Under the pieces are notes generated by a model that had not been told where the DNA came from, did no database searches, and was given only the letters and a program-made list of their open reading frames with translations. This document shows, one piece after another, positions 18,512 through 29,464 of a stretch of 64,000 bases of DNA. How positions within the stretch are numbered: position 1 is the first letter of the stretch; the number at the start of each line of letters is the position of its first letter. The translations under genes and the position numbers were made by a program. This stretch comes from Andrena cerasifolii (lineage: Eukaryota > Arthropoda > Insecta > Hymenoptera > Andrenidae), in the NCBI RefSeq assembly GCF_050908995.1, contig NC_135122.1, positions 1 through 64,000 on the forward strand, in the 5' to 3' direction.

Positions 18512-21500
18512 ATGGATAATTTAAGTGTAGCCTCGGAAAAAACGCCGATACCAGGGGGTTATCGCCTGGCTCAGGTTGGTCTCGTCAGCAACCAGCCTGA
18601 AGTATGTGTGACTGACGACGTCGTGTTCGGGCCGCGGACCGACGTCACTGGTGCTGGGGAAGGTATGTTGCCACCCCACCCAGAATCCACTACAGCAGCT
18701 GACCAGGACATATCCATGGATATTCTTTCTGATATGGAGGGAGGTGGAGGCGCTGCATCGTTGCATGCAGTCCTCCCCTGTATGACGGAGAACAGAGTTG
18801 GGCGGAGTCAGCGTCCCATCGCTTCGTGCGGATCGCTGGCTTCATCACAGGACCAGCGTTCGATCGCGGTTTCGCGGGTCGCTGGCCTGTGGTAGGGGGT
18901 TGGGGAGTCGAGCGCGACGAGCGGGGGTGGCACTCCAGCCATTTCCCGCGGCGAACGCTCAGTTGTGAGAGAGGCTTCGGCACCGGTCGTAGTGACGCGT
19001 AACGCACGTGGGATTCCCTACGTGCGCAGCGTCGTAGAGGTGCGTCCGCCCCTGGAGGGGGAGCTGTTCGGGCTGCGTCGCGAGGTGGCCGAGGCTATGG
19101 GGCGTTTAGATCGGGACGCCATCTCGATCGGAGTCGTGCGGGAGTCCTCAGCGGTGGCCCTTGTCGCGCCGGCGATGCCGGGGCATCGGGGCGCCGAGTT
19201 TGGGGCGCCGGGTTTGGAGTTGGCGGAGGCCCGTGTCGTGTTGGAGAGATGCGACGCGGGGGCGCCGGTTGTCAGTGCTGGCGCTAACGACGTCGTTGTC
19301 CTCTCCTCGGACCTTGAGGGAGGGGGGCTCACGGATGCCGCTGGCTCGGCAATGGTGGTCGACGAGTCGACCGGTGATGACGGCGATGGCGGCGGGTCCG
19401 ACGTCGGGGAGGCGTCCGTTCCCTGGCTGCGACGGATGCTGAGGAGGAGGAGGACCGGGACCTCGCGGAGGACGGCGCCGGGGATGCGCGGGACGCTCCC
19501 CTACCCTCGTCCGACGGTGGAAGCGGCGCGGGGCGGGGGCCTGGATTTGTCCCTGGCAAGAGGGGCCGTAGTAAGCCGAGGGTATGGACGGACCCGGCCA
19601 AACTCGGCCCCGGCATGAAGGCTCTACCGGGCCGAGCGGAGCTCCGCGACTGGGCCGAGACACTCTCGGTCGGCGGTCTCGGTGGGCAGGCCCAACGCGA
19701 GCTGGACGCGGTCGCGGCCACCATCAGCGCAGCGGCACATCTGAAGACGACCGATAAGCGGGCGATTAGGATCGCCATACGTCGCGCGTCCGCTGTCGTG
19801 GCGGAGCTCTTCGGAAGGGCCGAGAGGGGTGAAAACCCGAATAAACCGGCACGGGAGGTTGTTTTCCGTCAGGGTGCGTGGGAGGGACGCACCAGGGAGC
19901 AGGAGCTGGAGTTCCTGCGGGGGAAATACGCATGCCTGGAGACGCGCGCGACCATGGCCGGCGTGGATGCGACGGAGTCGGAGACTCTTCCGTTCCGTCC
20001 CGCCGTGCCCGTCCCCACTCGCGGAGGGCTCCTCCCCTCGTGTGTGCCCCCCCCCGGGGCGATTCCTGCGCCCGGGTGGGGGCACCCGTGCCGGGTCCAT
20101 CATCGGCCGCGAGACCCTACCCCCTGCGCGTTACACCGGCGGGGGGCAGGGGAAAGAAGAGGAGGAGGGTGGTGTCCCCCCGCGCCTCCTCGGCGGAATC
20201 TGCGTCCCGCGGCGCGGGCGCCGGGGTCGCTGTGCAGCCATGGGACATTGTGCTGCGTCGCATGGAGGAGCTGGAGAGAAGGGTGGAGGGACGCCTCCTC
20301 CACCTCGGAGGGGTGCTCGGCTGCGGCGAGAGGACGCCTAAGTCGCCCGGCCCGCCATCTGCCCCTGCCCGGGAATGGGCGAGGATCGGCGGGGGGGGGG
20401 GCGTCGTTTGCGGGCGCGTCCGGGTCCCGTCCCTCTCGGAGGGGAAGCGGGAGAGACGCCTTGCCGGCGGGCCGGTGGCTGCGTCCGCGGACGAAATGGG
20501 GGGTATTATTCCTCCCCCCCCCTCCGTTTGCCTCCTCCGGTGCGGGGAGGACCGTGCCCCCTCCTGCTCCACCGACCCGCGTTCCGGCGTTCGCCGGCGC
20601 GGACCGCGGGAGGGGGAGGGGGACGGCGAGGGCCACTCCTGCCGCTCCCGTGGGGGCTAGTGCTCCTCCCCCGGTCGGGCGTTCGGGTGGAGCGCGGGTT
20701 GTGGTTGCTGGGGCTGCCAAAAAACCAAATGCGGGGGTGATTACGCCGGTTCCCGGCGCCCCCCGCACACGGGTCCCGGACCCTGGGACTCGGGTTGTAC
20801 CCAGGCCGAATGGACCCAGGTCCTCGGCCGCAAGGCCAGGAAGGCGGCGAAGGTGGCTGCCGGTGGTAGCGATGTGGGGGTGGTACGGCGTGGGGGCGCC
20901 GCGACGCCGGCTCCCCAACGGTCGGAGAGCCCCGGTCGCGATTCCGCGCGCCCCCAGATCCGCGGCCAGAAGCGGCGGGACCCGGCGGGGCTTTTCTCCC
21001 TGTGGTTTCGCGCTCCCGCGGCGGCGGCGTCCGTGCTAGTAAGGGTGGGGAGAGTTGTTGTTAACTCCCTCGCCGCACGAGTGGCACCGCTCGCACAGAG
21101 GAGGCTCCAATGCTTCTGGTGTCTGGAGTTCGGTCACGTGCAGGCCAAGTGCTCCAGCCCGGTTAGCCGACGCCTCCTCTGCTACCGGTGCGGGGTTGAG
21201 GGACACACGGCGCGACGCTGTGTCGCAGTCCCTAATTGCCCCTTGTGCACCGGCGCGGGAGTGCCCAGCGGACATCGGATGGAGGGCCCTGCCTGTCGGC
21301 CCCCTCCTGCGTCGGCAGCGTGGCGAGGGAAGGTGAGGGGGGCGGCCCGGGGTGTTCCCGGAGTTTCCCGTCCCTCCGCGTTTACGACGTCCCGTGCGGC
21401 GCCGTCTCCGTTGTCCCCGTCCGCGTCCGCGCCCCCTGTTGCGGCGGCTGGTTCCGCCGCGCCCGCCGAGAGCATGGAGACCGGCGTACTGGTCTCCACC

Positions 21501-21812
21501 TCGGCGGCCAAGTCCGGCGCGGGCAAACGGAAGGCCCGTGAGGAGCCCGGGGCTACGTCCGGCGCGCTCTCTGCGCCGTCTTCGCCCGGGGGACTCCCCT
21601 CGGAAAGGGTCGAGGAAGGAGAGGGAGAGGGGAAGCAGCCCAGTGCTTCCCTCGAGTGGTCCCCGACCCGAGGGGAGAGAGGCCTTTTTAAAGGCCGGGA
21701 AGGCAGGCGACCGCCATGTCGTTCGGCGGGGAGGCTTGTCTCCCCCGCCGAGGAGATTGTCGTCGGGTCCCCCGAGCAGAAGCCGGTGGAGGCTGCTGAC
21801 GAGGTCACGTGA
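18512..21812 (+). pseudogene. LINE-B ORF1 (gag-like) with three CCHC zinc knuckles
   Basis: The frame opens with MDNLSVASEKTPIPGG at 18512, meets a TAG at 18893-18895 and resumes in the same frame through a helical region (RPPLEGELFGLRREVAEAM). A frameshift near 19450-19600 leads to the helical core at 19615-19950 with LKTTDKRAIRIAIRRASAV, typical of R1 gag-like proteins. Further shifts follow. From 20800 a WTQVLGRKARKAA block precedes three knuckles at 21110-21295: CFWCLEFGHVQAKC, CYRCGVEGHTARRC and CPLCTGAGVPSGH..C. It ends in a Pro/Ser-rich acidic tail at 21812. The stop TGA overlaps the ORF2 ATG (GTGATG), an arrangement known from R1 elements. It would package element RNA. At least three shifts and one nonsense codon are present. 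Confidence 0.75.
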
Positions 21813-24800
21813 TGCCTCGAGGCCCGCCGATTCTGCTCGCCAACCTCATCCACTCCATGCGAGCGCACTACTTGCATGAGCAGGCTCGCGTGGAGTTGGG
21901 GGTCGGGCTGGTCGTCGCGGCCGAGCCGTATCCTCTGCCGGACCGATGCTTTCGGTCCACGAATCCGGATCGGCAGGTTGCGATGATGTGGGGAGTGGGC
22001 CGCGGTGCCCTGCCGTGTTCGGTCGCCCGACACGGGATAGGCTGGATGGCTGCCCGGTGGGGGGGATTCCTCGCGGTTGGGTGCTACTTCGCCCCGTAAC
22101 TTTCCGTCCCGGAGTTCGAGGACCGGCTACACGAGCTGGGGGCGTTTATAGTTCCCCAGAGAGCTCAGCCGGTCGTGCTTCTGGGGGATTTCAACGCTCA
22201 CGCCACCGAGTGGGGTGCTCCCAGAACGGACTCCAGGGGCGAGGTGCTTCTCGAGTGGACGGAGGCTATGGGGTTCTCGCTAAAGAACCCCCACGCGGTC
22301 ACGACGTACCGCAGCCCGCGGGGCGATTCGGTGATCGACTTGATCTGGGTAAATCCCGCGGCTGCCGCGTCAACGCCTGACTGCTGTGTGGCGGAGGATT
22401 GCGAGCCGGTTTCTGATCACATGTATGTGATGCTGGCCACCACCGCTCCCCCGCCTCACCCCCGAGACGGAGGGCATCCCCCGCGATGGGCGCTCGCGTG
22501 ACTCGATGCTGAGGCGGCCCTGCTCGCTTCCTCCGTCGTCGCCTGGCCTCCGTTGCCCGGCGACGTCCTCGATGACCCCGTTGCCGGCACGCTCTGGTTC
22601 CGTCGCGCGTTGCAGGCGATCTGCGACGCGACTATGCCACGGACCGGGCCGCCGGGTAGGGGTCGGAGGTCGGTGCACTGGTGGTCCGCCGAGATCGCGG
22701 ACCTCCGCGCGGCCAATTTAACAGCCAGACGCCGGTACACGAAGGCCCGTCGTCAAGACCGACGGCGGGCCTCGGAGGAACGGCTCCGCGAGCTGCGTTC
22801 CGCCTTTTCGGCGGCGCGGCGCGAACTTTGCGGAGCCATAGCCCGGGCGAAAGATCAATCCTGTCGGGAATTCGTCGGGACCCTGAACGAGGACACTTGG
22901 GGGCGCCCGTACAAGGCCGTGTCCGTCAAACTCGGTCCTTGGGCGCCCCCCGTCACGGAGGTCCTCGATCCCCGGCTCCTAGACCAAGTTCTAGTGGCGC
23001 TGTTCCCCCCTCCCCCGGTACACGGGGAGGGTGGCGCCAACGAGTCCGGGGATCCGGGGTTGATCGGGGGTGCGGATACATCTGATGGCCCTGGGGTCAG
23101 CGACGAGGAGCTCGCTTCCTCGGTGGAGCGAATGCGTAACAGGAACGCGGCTCCGGGTCTCGACGGAGTGCCCGGGCGTGTATGGGCCTGCGCGTTGAGT
23201 GCCTTTGGAGTCGGCCTCAGGCGGCTGTACGACGCCGTCCTGAGAACCCTCTGCCTCGAAGGAGGCGAGGCTGGTCCTCCTCCGGAAGCCTGGAAAACCC
23301 GCGGAGTCACCCTCGGCTTATAGGCCGATATGCCTCCTGGACGAGGCGGGCAAGCTCCACGAGCGTATCGTGGCTACCCGCCTGTGCGCGCACCTGGAGG
23401 CCGTTGGCCCGGACCTATCCGACCGCCAATTCGGTTTCAGACGGCAGCGATCGACCATCGATGTGATTCAACTCGTACGGTCGCTGTCGCGCCGAGCGGC
23501 CGAGGGGGGCGGTGTGAGCGTGGCTGTCTCTTTAGACTTCGCCAACGCCTTTAACACCGTCTCCTGGGCGGCGATCGAGCGGGCGCTACTGTTTCACAAC
23601 GTCCCGCTCTACCTTCGCTGCCTGGTCTCCAGTGCACCGCGGGGTTCCGCAGGGGTCCGTGTTGGGCCCCCTGCTATGGAACCTAGCCTACGACGCGGTG
23701 CTGTGGGTTGAGATGCCGTCGCCGGAGGTCTCGGTGGATTGCTACGCCGACGACACTCTGGTGGTGGCTTCCGGGCGGAAGTGGAAGGACGCGATCGGCC
23801 TCGCGGAGAGAGCGCTGCGACGCGTCGTCGCCTCGATCGGGAGGCTCGGTCTGCGAGTCGCCTTGGAGAAAACCGAGGCCATGTGGCTCGCGGACAGGGT
23901 TGGGAGCGGTGTCCCCAACGGAGCGTCCCTGCGGATCGGGGATGCCTGCCTCAGGGTCGGCCGATCGATGAAGTATCTCGGTCTGACCCTGGACACCTAC
24001 TGGCGATTCACGCGCCACTTCAAGACCCTCGCTCCCAGGTTGGAGAGGTAGGTATTCGCCTTTCGTCGAATCATGCCCAACCTGGGTGGTCCACACGAGG
24101 GTGTTCGGCGGTTATACGTGACGGTCGTTCGGTCCATGGCGCTGTACGGCGCGCCTGTCTGGGCCGGCGACCTGGAGGGCTGCCGCGTTGGGCGCGAACT
24201 TTTGGCATGAGTTCATCGCCAGGTGGTCCTCCGATCCGTGCGAGCTTATCGCACGGTGTCACACGCAGAACTGTCCGCCTTGGCCGGGTCCCCTCCTTTC
24301 CATCTGCTCGCGTAGATGGAGGCGGAAGTATATTCCGCCGTCCGAGGTCTCCGCGAAGCTGGGGGCCCACTGGCCGACGGGCAAGAAGTGGCGAGGGGCC
24401 AGGCCCTGCAGCGCATGGAAGCCAAATGGCTCGAATGGTTGGCCCTCCCAGAACATCGGGAGGGTCGCGTTGTCGGGGCGCTCCTGCCCATCATGAACGA
24501 ATGGGTGGGGCGCGGGTATGGCAGGCTTACCTTCCGCCTGACGCAGATCATCACAGGTGTCGGCTGTTTCGGCACCTATCTGCGTCGCATCGGGCGGGAG
24601 GAGACGTCGCGGTGCTTCAGCTGCGACTCGGGCGACGAGGATACGGCGGATCACACCCTGGCCAGATGCCGGGAGTGGGTCGACGATCGCCGTGTCCTCG
24701 AGTTGAGGCTGGGCCCGGATCTCTCGCTACCGACGGTCGTGCGTCGCATGGCGAGAGACCGGGCGTGTTGGGTGGCCGTCTCCGAGTACGCGGAGGCGGT

Positions 24801-24894
24801 CATAGGAGAGAAGGAGGAGGCGGAACGCGAGCGGGATATGACGGGTCACCCGACCCGTCTCGCGGCCCCCAGACGCCGAGGCCGGCGCAGATGA
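21812..24894 (+). pseudogene. LINE-B ORF2: APE endonuclease, RT, CCHC finger
   Basis: The endonuclease begins with an LANLIHSMRAHYL segment, AEPY block and GWMAARWG. A TAA at 22097-22099 interrupts it, after which LLGDFNAHATEWG and VSDHMYV continue in frame. A TGA at 22499-22501 precedes the linker (WWSAEIADLRA) and RT onset (NAAPGLDGVPGRVW). Frameshift at about 23272; the next block has SPSAYRPICLLDEAGK, RQFGFRRQRSTID and VSLDFANAFNTVSW. Another shift at about 23630, then RGVPQGSVLGPLLWN and YADD with VKYLGLTLD-like sequence. TAG at 24049-24051. The C-terminal region has a finger, CFSCDSGDEDTADHTLARC, near 24610-24670. The gene cannot give a whole enzyme. Confidence 0.85.
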
Positions 24895-25725
24895 CCTGGA
24901 GCCGGGGGAGGTCGGGTGGTGACGTAGTGCATTGCGTAACCCCGCTCCCCGACGGTGAATTACCGGGTCTGGGGGGCCCCCCTTTTCGGGGCCATCTTGG
25001 GAGGTGGTGGCAGTGCCACGGGGTTGTCGTCGGCGTCGCGTCGTGGCAGGTCGCGACGTGCGACGGCGGAGTTAAGATCTGGGGGTCCTCGTTTCAGAGG
25101 GCCCCCTCGGGGGGTAGCCGAATATCCGCTACCCCCCCCCCCCCGGGAGCCGCGCTATAAGCGCTCTTTTTAACGCGCTCCCGTCGTAGGCGATCGAACA
25201 GATAGGGTGAGTTCGGCGGTCACCGGGACCGTCATTGCACTCTGCCCCTGCCCCGGGGTGTCCGCTTGCGGCCCTCCCGGGTGCGGTGGCGGAAGAACGG
25301 TCCCGAGGATCATTTAACCAGGTGCCGTCTTCCCGCCCGGCCCCTGTTCTGGTTACTGTTCGACCGCGGAGGTCGCGGGGTGAGGGTGTCGGGGGGCACA
25401 CTCACCCCTCCGCAACACCATGCGACCCCCAGAACAACGGCGACGCGGACGAGCGGTCCGTCGTGCGTCGCCGGAGTTTTGGGAAGGCCCCGCCGTCATC
25501 GCGCGGGGTTGTTGAGCGCGGAATTCGCCTTTGCGCTGAGGGGGGGGGGGGGGCAAGCGGATGTATCGCTAGTTTGCTCCTGCGTAAAGTCCCTCCCCTC
25601 GTGCGCGCGACTCCGCGCCCGAGGAAGACCACCGTGGAGTCTTAGTGGGTGCAAGCCCCACATAATCCCGTCCCTCCCCCGGGGGGCAAGGTATCCGTTA
25701 GGGATTTCTCCACGCAAAAAAAAAA
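24895..25725 (+). other. LINE-B 3' untranslated region and A-tail
   Basis: GC-rich non-coding sequence with long mononucleotide runs (C at about 25133-25144, G at about 25542-25554) and a terminal A10 at 25716-25725. Several palindromic G/C phrases around 24970-25140 could form stable hairpins recognised by the RT; no protein-coding block is seen. Confidence 0.6.
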
Positions 25726-25776
25726 GGTCTGGGTTAGGTCTGGGTGCCATTCGGAAAAGACTAATGTCAGAGAGAC

Positions 25777-25848
25777 GGCGTTTGGGGGAGTTGGTTATGG
25801 GGCTGACTCGTACCGCGGAGGTCTTGGGTTCGAGCCCCATCGCCCCGA
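25777..25848 (+). pseudogene. tRNA-Thr(CGU)-like sequence
   Basis: A 72-base sequence has an A-box-like GAGTTGGTTATGG, a CGT triplet at the anticodon position, a perfect B box GGTTCGAGCCC, and a 3' acceptor-like CGCCCCGA. The right half is close to a threonine tRNA, but the 5' acceptor strand does not pair with the 3' strand and the anticodon stem is poor. It is therefore a tRNA pseudogene or the head of a tRNA-derived SINE rather than a working gene. Confidence 0.4.
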
Positions 25849-25932
25849 GAAGTTTTTTCATTTATATTAATATCATAAAATTAATATTTCCTTCCTTACC
25901 GACAGTCTGTACCACGCTCCAGAGTAGCACCT

Positions 25933-26590
25933 TCACCCGCGGTTCCTCCTCCTCCGATGCACTTCGATGTATCGGTTCGAGATCGGTTCAGTATCGATAT
26001 CTGCTCCTCGCGCTATTTTGAGGTCCTCCGAACCGGTCATGACGAAAATTGCCAGATAGCTCGCCGGCAATTGATCAAGGAATATCGACTTAATCACCGT
26101 GTCGTCGCATTGCCCGCCGTTGAGGTTCCGCAACCGACTTAACACGAGCGACGGCTTGCCGTCCGTGAGCACCTGACCCTTGAGTAGCTTGCGCAGGTTA
26201 CTTTCCGCGGAACCAGCGAACGTTGCAATGATGCGGGACTTCACCCGCTGGTAAATGTCCGCCGGCGCTGGGGACGCTAAACTAATATCCTTAACGCAGC
26301 CAACGATCTCCGAATCTAACGCGGCTAAAACACCGTCCGTCTTAGTGCCCTCTACAGTAATTCGCGCGTTACGTAGAGACACCTCCACTTGCAGGAACCA
26401 AATAGCCGGGTCCGACCGGAAAGAACTAGGAATTTTCGGCACTTTGTACGAATCGATGTGCCGCGCTTCGACCGGCTGGCGATCAACGGATCGCTCGGCG
26501 TCGAACTGGGCCAACCGCTGTTGAGTTTCCAACAGCTGAGTCGCCAGCTCACTATTCGCGATCGCGGTTTCCCCGCTTTCCCCTTCATTG
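25933..26590 (-). pseudogene. Gypsy-type gag fragment
   Basis: About 215 residues in the lower part of a longer minus-strand frame look like a Gypsy/Mag-type gag capsid domain. Blocks include a VPKIPSSFRSDPAIWFLQVE start, TKTDGVLAALDSEIV, YQRVKSRIIATFAGSAES, LRKLLKGQVLTDGKPS, LRNL and DQLPASYLAIF, then the start of an ADI segment. It is open from about 26590 to 25933 but the following nucleocapsid and pol are absent, since a tRNA-like sequence and LINE-B lie just beyond. Upstream frame extends to 27195 only through repetitive LTR-like DNA and a poly-G tract, and that part is not considered coding. Confidence 0.65.
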
Positions 26591-26869
26591 CGGGGGGGGG
26601 GGGGGGGGCATGACGAACACGCTGCTCGACAGAACAGAAACAAACCCGCATACACAATTTCTATCACGCGACCGAACGAAGGTGGCGCGCCACACGAAAT
26701 TCGCGACGAAACGCAACGCTGTGCATCGGTCCGCCTACAAGGCGAGAAATCGAGCGCGCAGCGGTGCGACCGAGAGTAAGCGAGAGGCCGAGAGCGCACG
26801 GGCGACCGCGAACGAACCGTACCGAACCGAGCCGAAGCCCGCCGATCTCGCGACGCGTCATCAATGACG

Positions 26870-27570
26870 CTCACCCCCACTGCGCCGCTAGATCGCGTCG
26901 ATTTCTCGCTGCTAAGAATTTCCGAGAATCGGGACATAAGCCCCGACGTCACGAAGCCAAGACAGTTCCAGTGGGGATACGGATCCCCCACCACCAGACC
27001 TGCCTGGATGCTGCCCGGTGCGAGTCGTGGTAAACCCTCCAAAAACCAACCGATCACACGATCGCTCGCCTTCTCTTTTCCTCTACCGAGTCCGAAAAGA
27101 GATGCCTGGAAGTTGCCCGGTCTCTTTCCTACTACCGCTCCGACAAGAGACGCCTGGAAGTTGCCCGGTCTCTTTCCTACTACCGATCCCGACAAGAGAC
27201 GCCTGGAAGTTGCCCGGTCTCTTTCCTACCGTTCCGATAAAGAGACGCCTGGACACTGCCCGGTCTCTTTCCTACCGTTCCGATAACGAGACGCCTGGAC
27301 ACTGCCCGGTATCTTTCCTACCGTTCCGATAACGAGACGCCCGGCCATGGTCAGATCTCCAGCCCGTTCCAATAGCGAGACGCGCAGCGTACCACCCAAC
27401 CGAAACCAACCGCCACGAGAACGCGTCGAGAAGCAATTAAAGCAAGCGTGTAAATATTGTACATAGCAACTCTGGGACAAGTCAATAAACGCAGTTTCAT
27501 CAATGTATAAGGATCTCGTCAAACCCTGGCGTACCGGCTGAGTCTACCACCATAGAAAAATTGGCGCCTG
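26870..27570. repeat. LTR / leader of a Gypsy-type element with internal tandem repeats
   Basis: 27080-27340 contains about six tandem units of roughly 42 bp built around GAGACGCCTGGAAGTTGCCC and GGTCTCTTTCCTAC. AATAAA lies at about 27483 and TTGGCGCC at 27560-27567 resembles a tRNA primer-binding site just after a plus-strand LTR end. The gag fragment at 25933-26590 has the opposite orientation, so either two elements meet here or the LTR belongs to an inverted copy. Confidence 0.5.
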
Positions 27571-28592
27571 TCCAATTAATAGTGTGGAAACGTAAAGGGA
27601 AAATGCAATCACACGGATTCTCCTTTATAAATATGTATACATACAGAGTAATCCATTTAAATCCTCCTTTCTTGAATATCTTCAAAACGGTTGATGATAT
27701 TAAAAAATGTGTCAGCCAAAAGTGAAATGGTTTCAGTGTAAAGGTTGTTTAAGTTAGAATCTTAGACAAAGCAAGTGGCTGTAACCGATACGCAGTCCTT
27801 TGGTCTATTAGTTGGAAGTAGGTTAACTAGATATAAGTAAATTTGAGTAGAATTAGGATAATTTTAAATATCGTCTAGTTTGTAACGTCCCGTAGGCTTG
27901 AACGATTATAATAAAGTTTTCGTCTTTACAAGTTCTTGTGTCACACTAACTTTTAACCCGAGTATCAGGTATGAATCGTACGTAACGCGAGCGTGGAACA
28001 GATATCGATGATATTATCAAGCGTTCACTATTTCTCTCTCGCGTAACCAGTATAGAATTCGCAAGTATTGCGAACACGAGCATTGAACCGACCAGAACCG
28101 ACTGCCTGGCAGACGGAGAGAAGACTTCCGCGATCGCGGAAACGTAGTTAGTTGATTAGTGGGGGGAGAGAAGCTCATGAACGCTTTGTGTCGCGTCAGA
28201 TGGCGACACTATTATTAAAAGTAACTTATGTGATACGTCTTAAATCTAGTAAGAAGAAAAAGCACTATATACAGCATGTACACGAAACAAAGGTCCTGTG
28301 GAGATCATTTTTGTTTTTCAAATCGAATCATACATTTTTCAATAAATTATTCGATGCAGGTCGACATTTTCTATAAAAAAAAGTATAAACCCCCCTCCCC
28401 CCGAACCATTTCATGTTTGTCGGACACTTTGTATTATGTTCAACAGTTTCGAACATATTCGAGTGTGTCGATTTAAATGGTTCACTCTGTATAAGATTAG
28501 TAATTTTATACACGTAGTTAAACGTAGTTGACATATGTATATAATTCCTGACGTTTCTTCTTTCTTCATTGGTTATCAATCCAAGTTTTTAA
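27571..28592. other. Intergenic, no gene recognised
   Basis: Includes a possible second LTR edge at about 27881 (TGTAACGTCCCGTAGG with AATAAA 25 bases on) and otherwise AT-rich unique-looking sequence. No convincing coding or RNA feature. Confidence 0.3.
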
Positions 28593-29061
28593 TTATTGAG
28601 GCAACCTCTTATTTAACACCTTATACTTGTTAATGGCAATTGGACATTCCTTTAAAGATGGCAACCGAGGTAATTTAATCACATTTCCAGAATGTTTCAT
28701 TATAACGTGTTTTTCTGCTTCGCTCCATTTTACTCGTTTAGTTTTTCCATAAGGCGAGATTATATTTGTTTTTAAAAAGAGAATAATGTTAGTTGGAACT
28801 GAAACGAAGAATGTTAAAGAGCTATAGAATGAACAAATACTCACTATTATGGCGTTTTGAACCCGAACTATTTCCGCTATGATTTGAAGATATATTCGTA
28901 GTGACTTTATCCGAAAAGCTGCTCGATGCATTCATGCCGTTTTCTCGTGGAATCTCATTCGCAACAAAGTCAGAACGGGGTACAATGTTAATTACATTAC
29001 CATTTTCATTTGGATCATCTTCACTTTCGTCGCTATCATTCTCATCTTCTTCATCACACAT
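28593..29061 (-). CDS. Candidate two-exon small gene with conserved basic C-terminal domain
   Basis: Exon A 29061-28845 starts MCDEEDENDSDESEDD and is acidic and Ser/Asn-rich. Intron 28844-28799 (46 bp) is GTGAGT...TTTCAG; exon B 28798-28593 continues the frame and stops at 28593. The 140-residue product ends with a KRVKWSEAEKHVIMKH...KLPRLPSLKECPIAI...NKRL region. That pattern (K-R-x-x-W-S/T-x-x-E-K-x-x-V...H followed by K-x-x-C) is found at the C-terminus of several insect and fish transposon-associated or zinc-finger proteins. The intron is very short, and earlier exons may lie upstream of 29061. Function unknown. Confidence 0.4.
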
Positions 29062-29464
29062 TGCAGCTTGTAATAAATAACAAGCTGAATTTATTCAGCT
29101 AATCGTCTACCCATTCGCGTACACTTGTTCACAAAAATAATTGTATTATTTTGTAATTATTTTATTGTTGACAAAAATATTTTTTTCCTGTCTTTTCGCA
29201 TTATCCTTTGAGACAGGAACGTGTACATATCGAATATCTACATTTGAGCCATGTTCTGATAGTATCGATCGCGTAAATTTTGTGTGTGATTCGAAAATTT
29301 TAGCAGATATAATGGTAAACTTTGATCTGGTTCATAATCTACATCATTGGGATCATTCTTATCATCACTACAGGAACGGTTTTTGCAGTTTTTGCATTCT
29401 CAGATACACAATATACATGAAGTGCATACTTCGAGGCTGTACTTCGAAGTGTTACATAGTTATA

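Larger units (their letters stand above)
17950..25725 (+). mobile_element. LINE-B, R1-clade non-LTR retrotransposon (degenerate)
   Basis: GC-rich element with ORF1 (three CCHC knuckles at its end), an overlapping ORF2 (APE endonuclease, RT, CCHC finger), a long 3' untranslated region, and a 10-A run at 25716-25725. ORF order, the W-T-x-V-x-G-R block before the knuckles and the ORF2 motifs fit the R1 clade. It is not at the canonical 28S rDNA site, since flanks are not ribosomal. The 5' limit is approximate. Both ORFs carry stops and frameshifts, so it is inactive. Confidence 0.8.

Noticed and set aside
19018..22033. Long minus-strand and alternate-frame Arg/Pro/Ala-rich frames across the GC-rich LINE-B
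   Set aside because: High GC removes stop codons in all frames. Only the plus-strand frames contain CCHC knuckles and endonuclease or RT motifs.
18512..24894. R1 inserted in its usual 28S rDNA site
   Set aside because: Neither flank (17700-17950 or 25726-25776) resembles 28S rRNA.
25966..27195. Extension of the gag frame upstream to 27195
   Set aside because: The upstream part runs through a G18 homopolymer and the tandem repeats of an LTR-like region and gives no conserved block.
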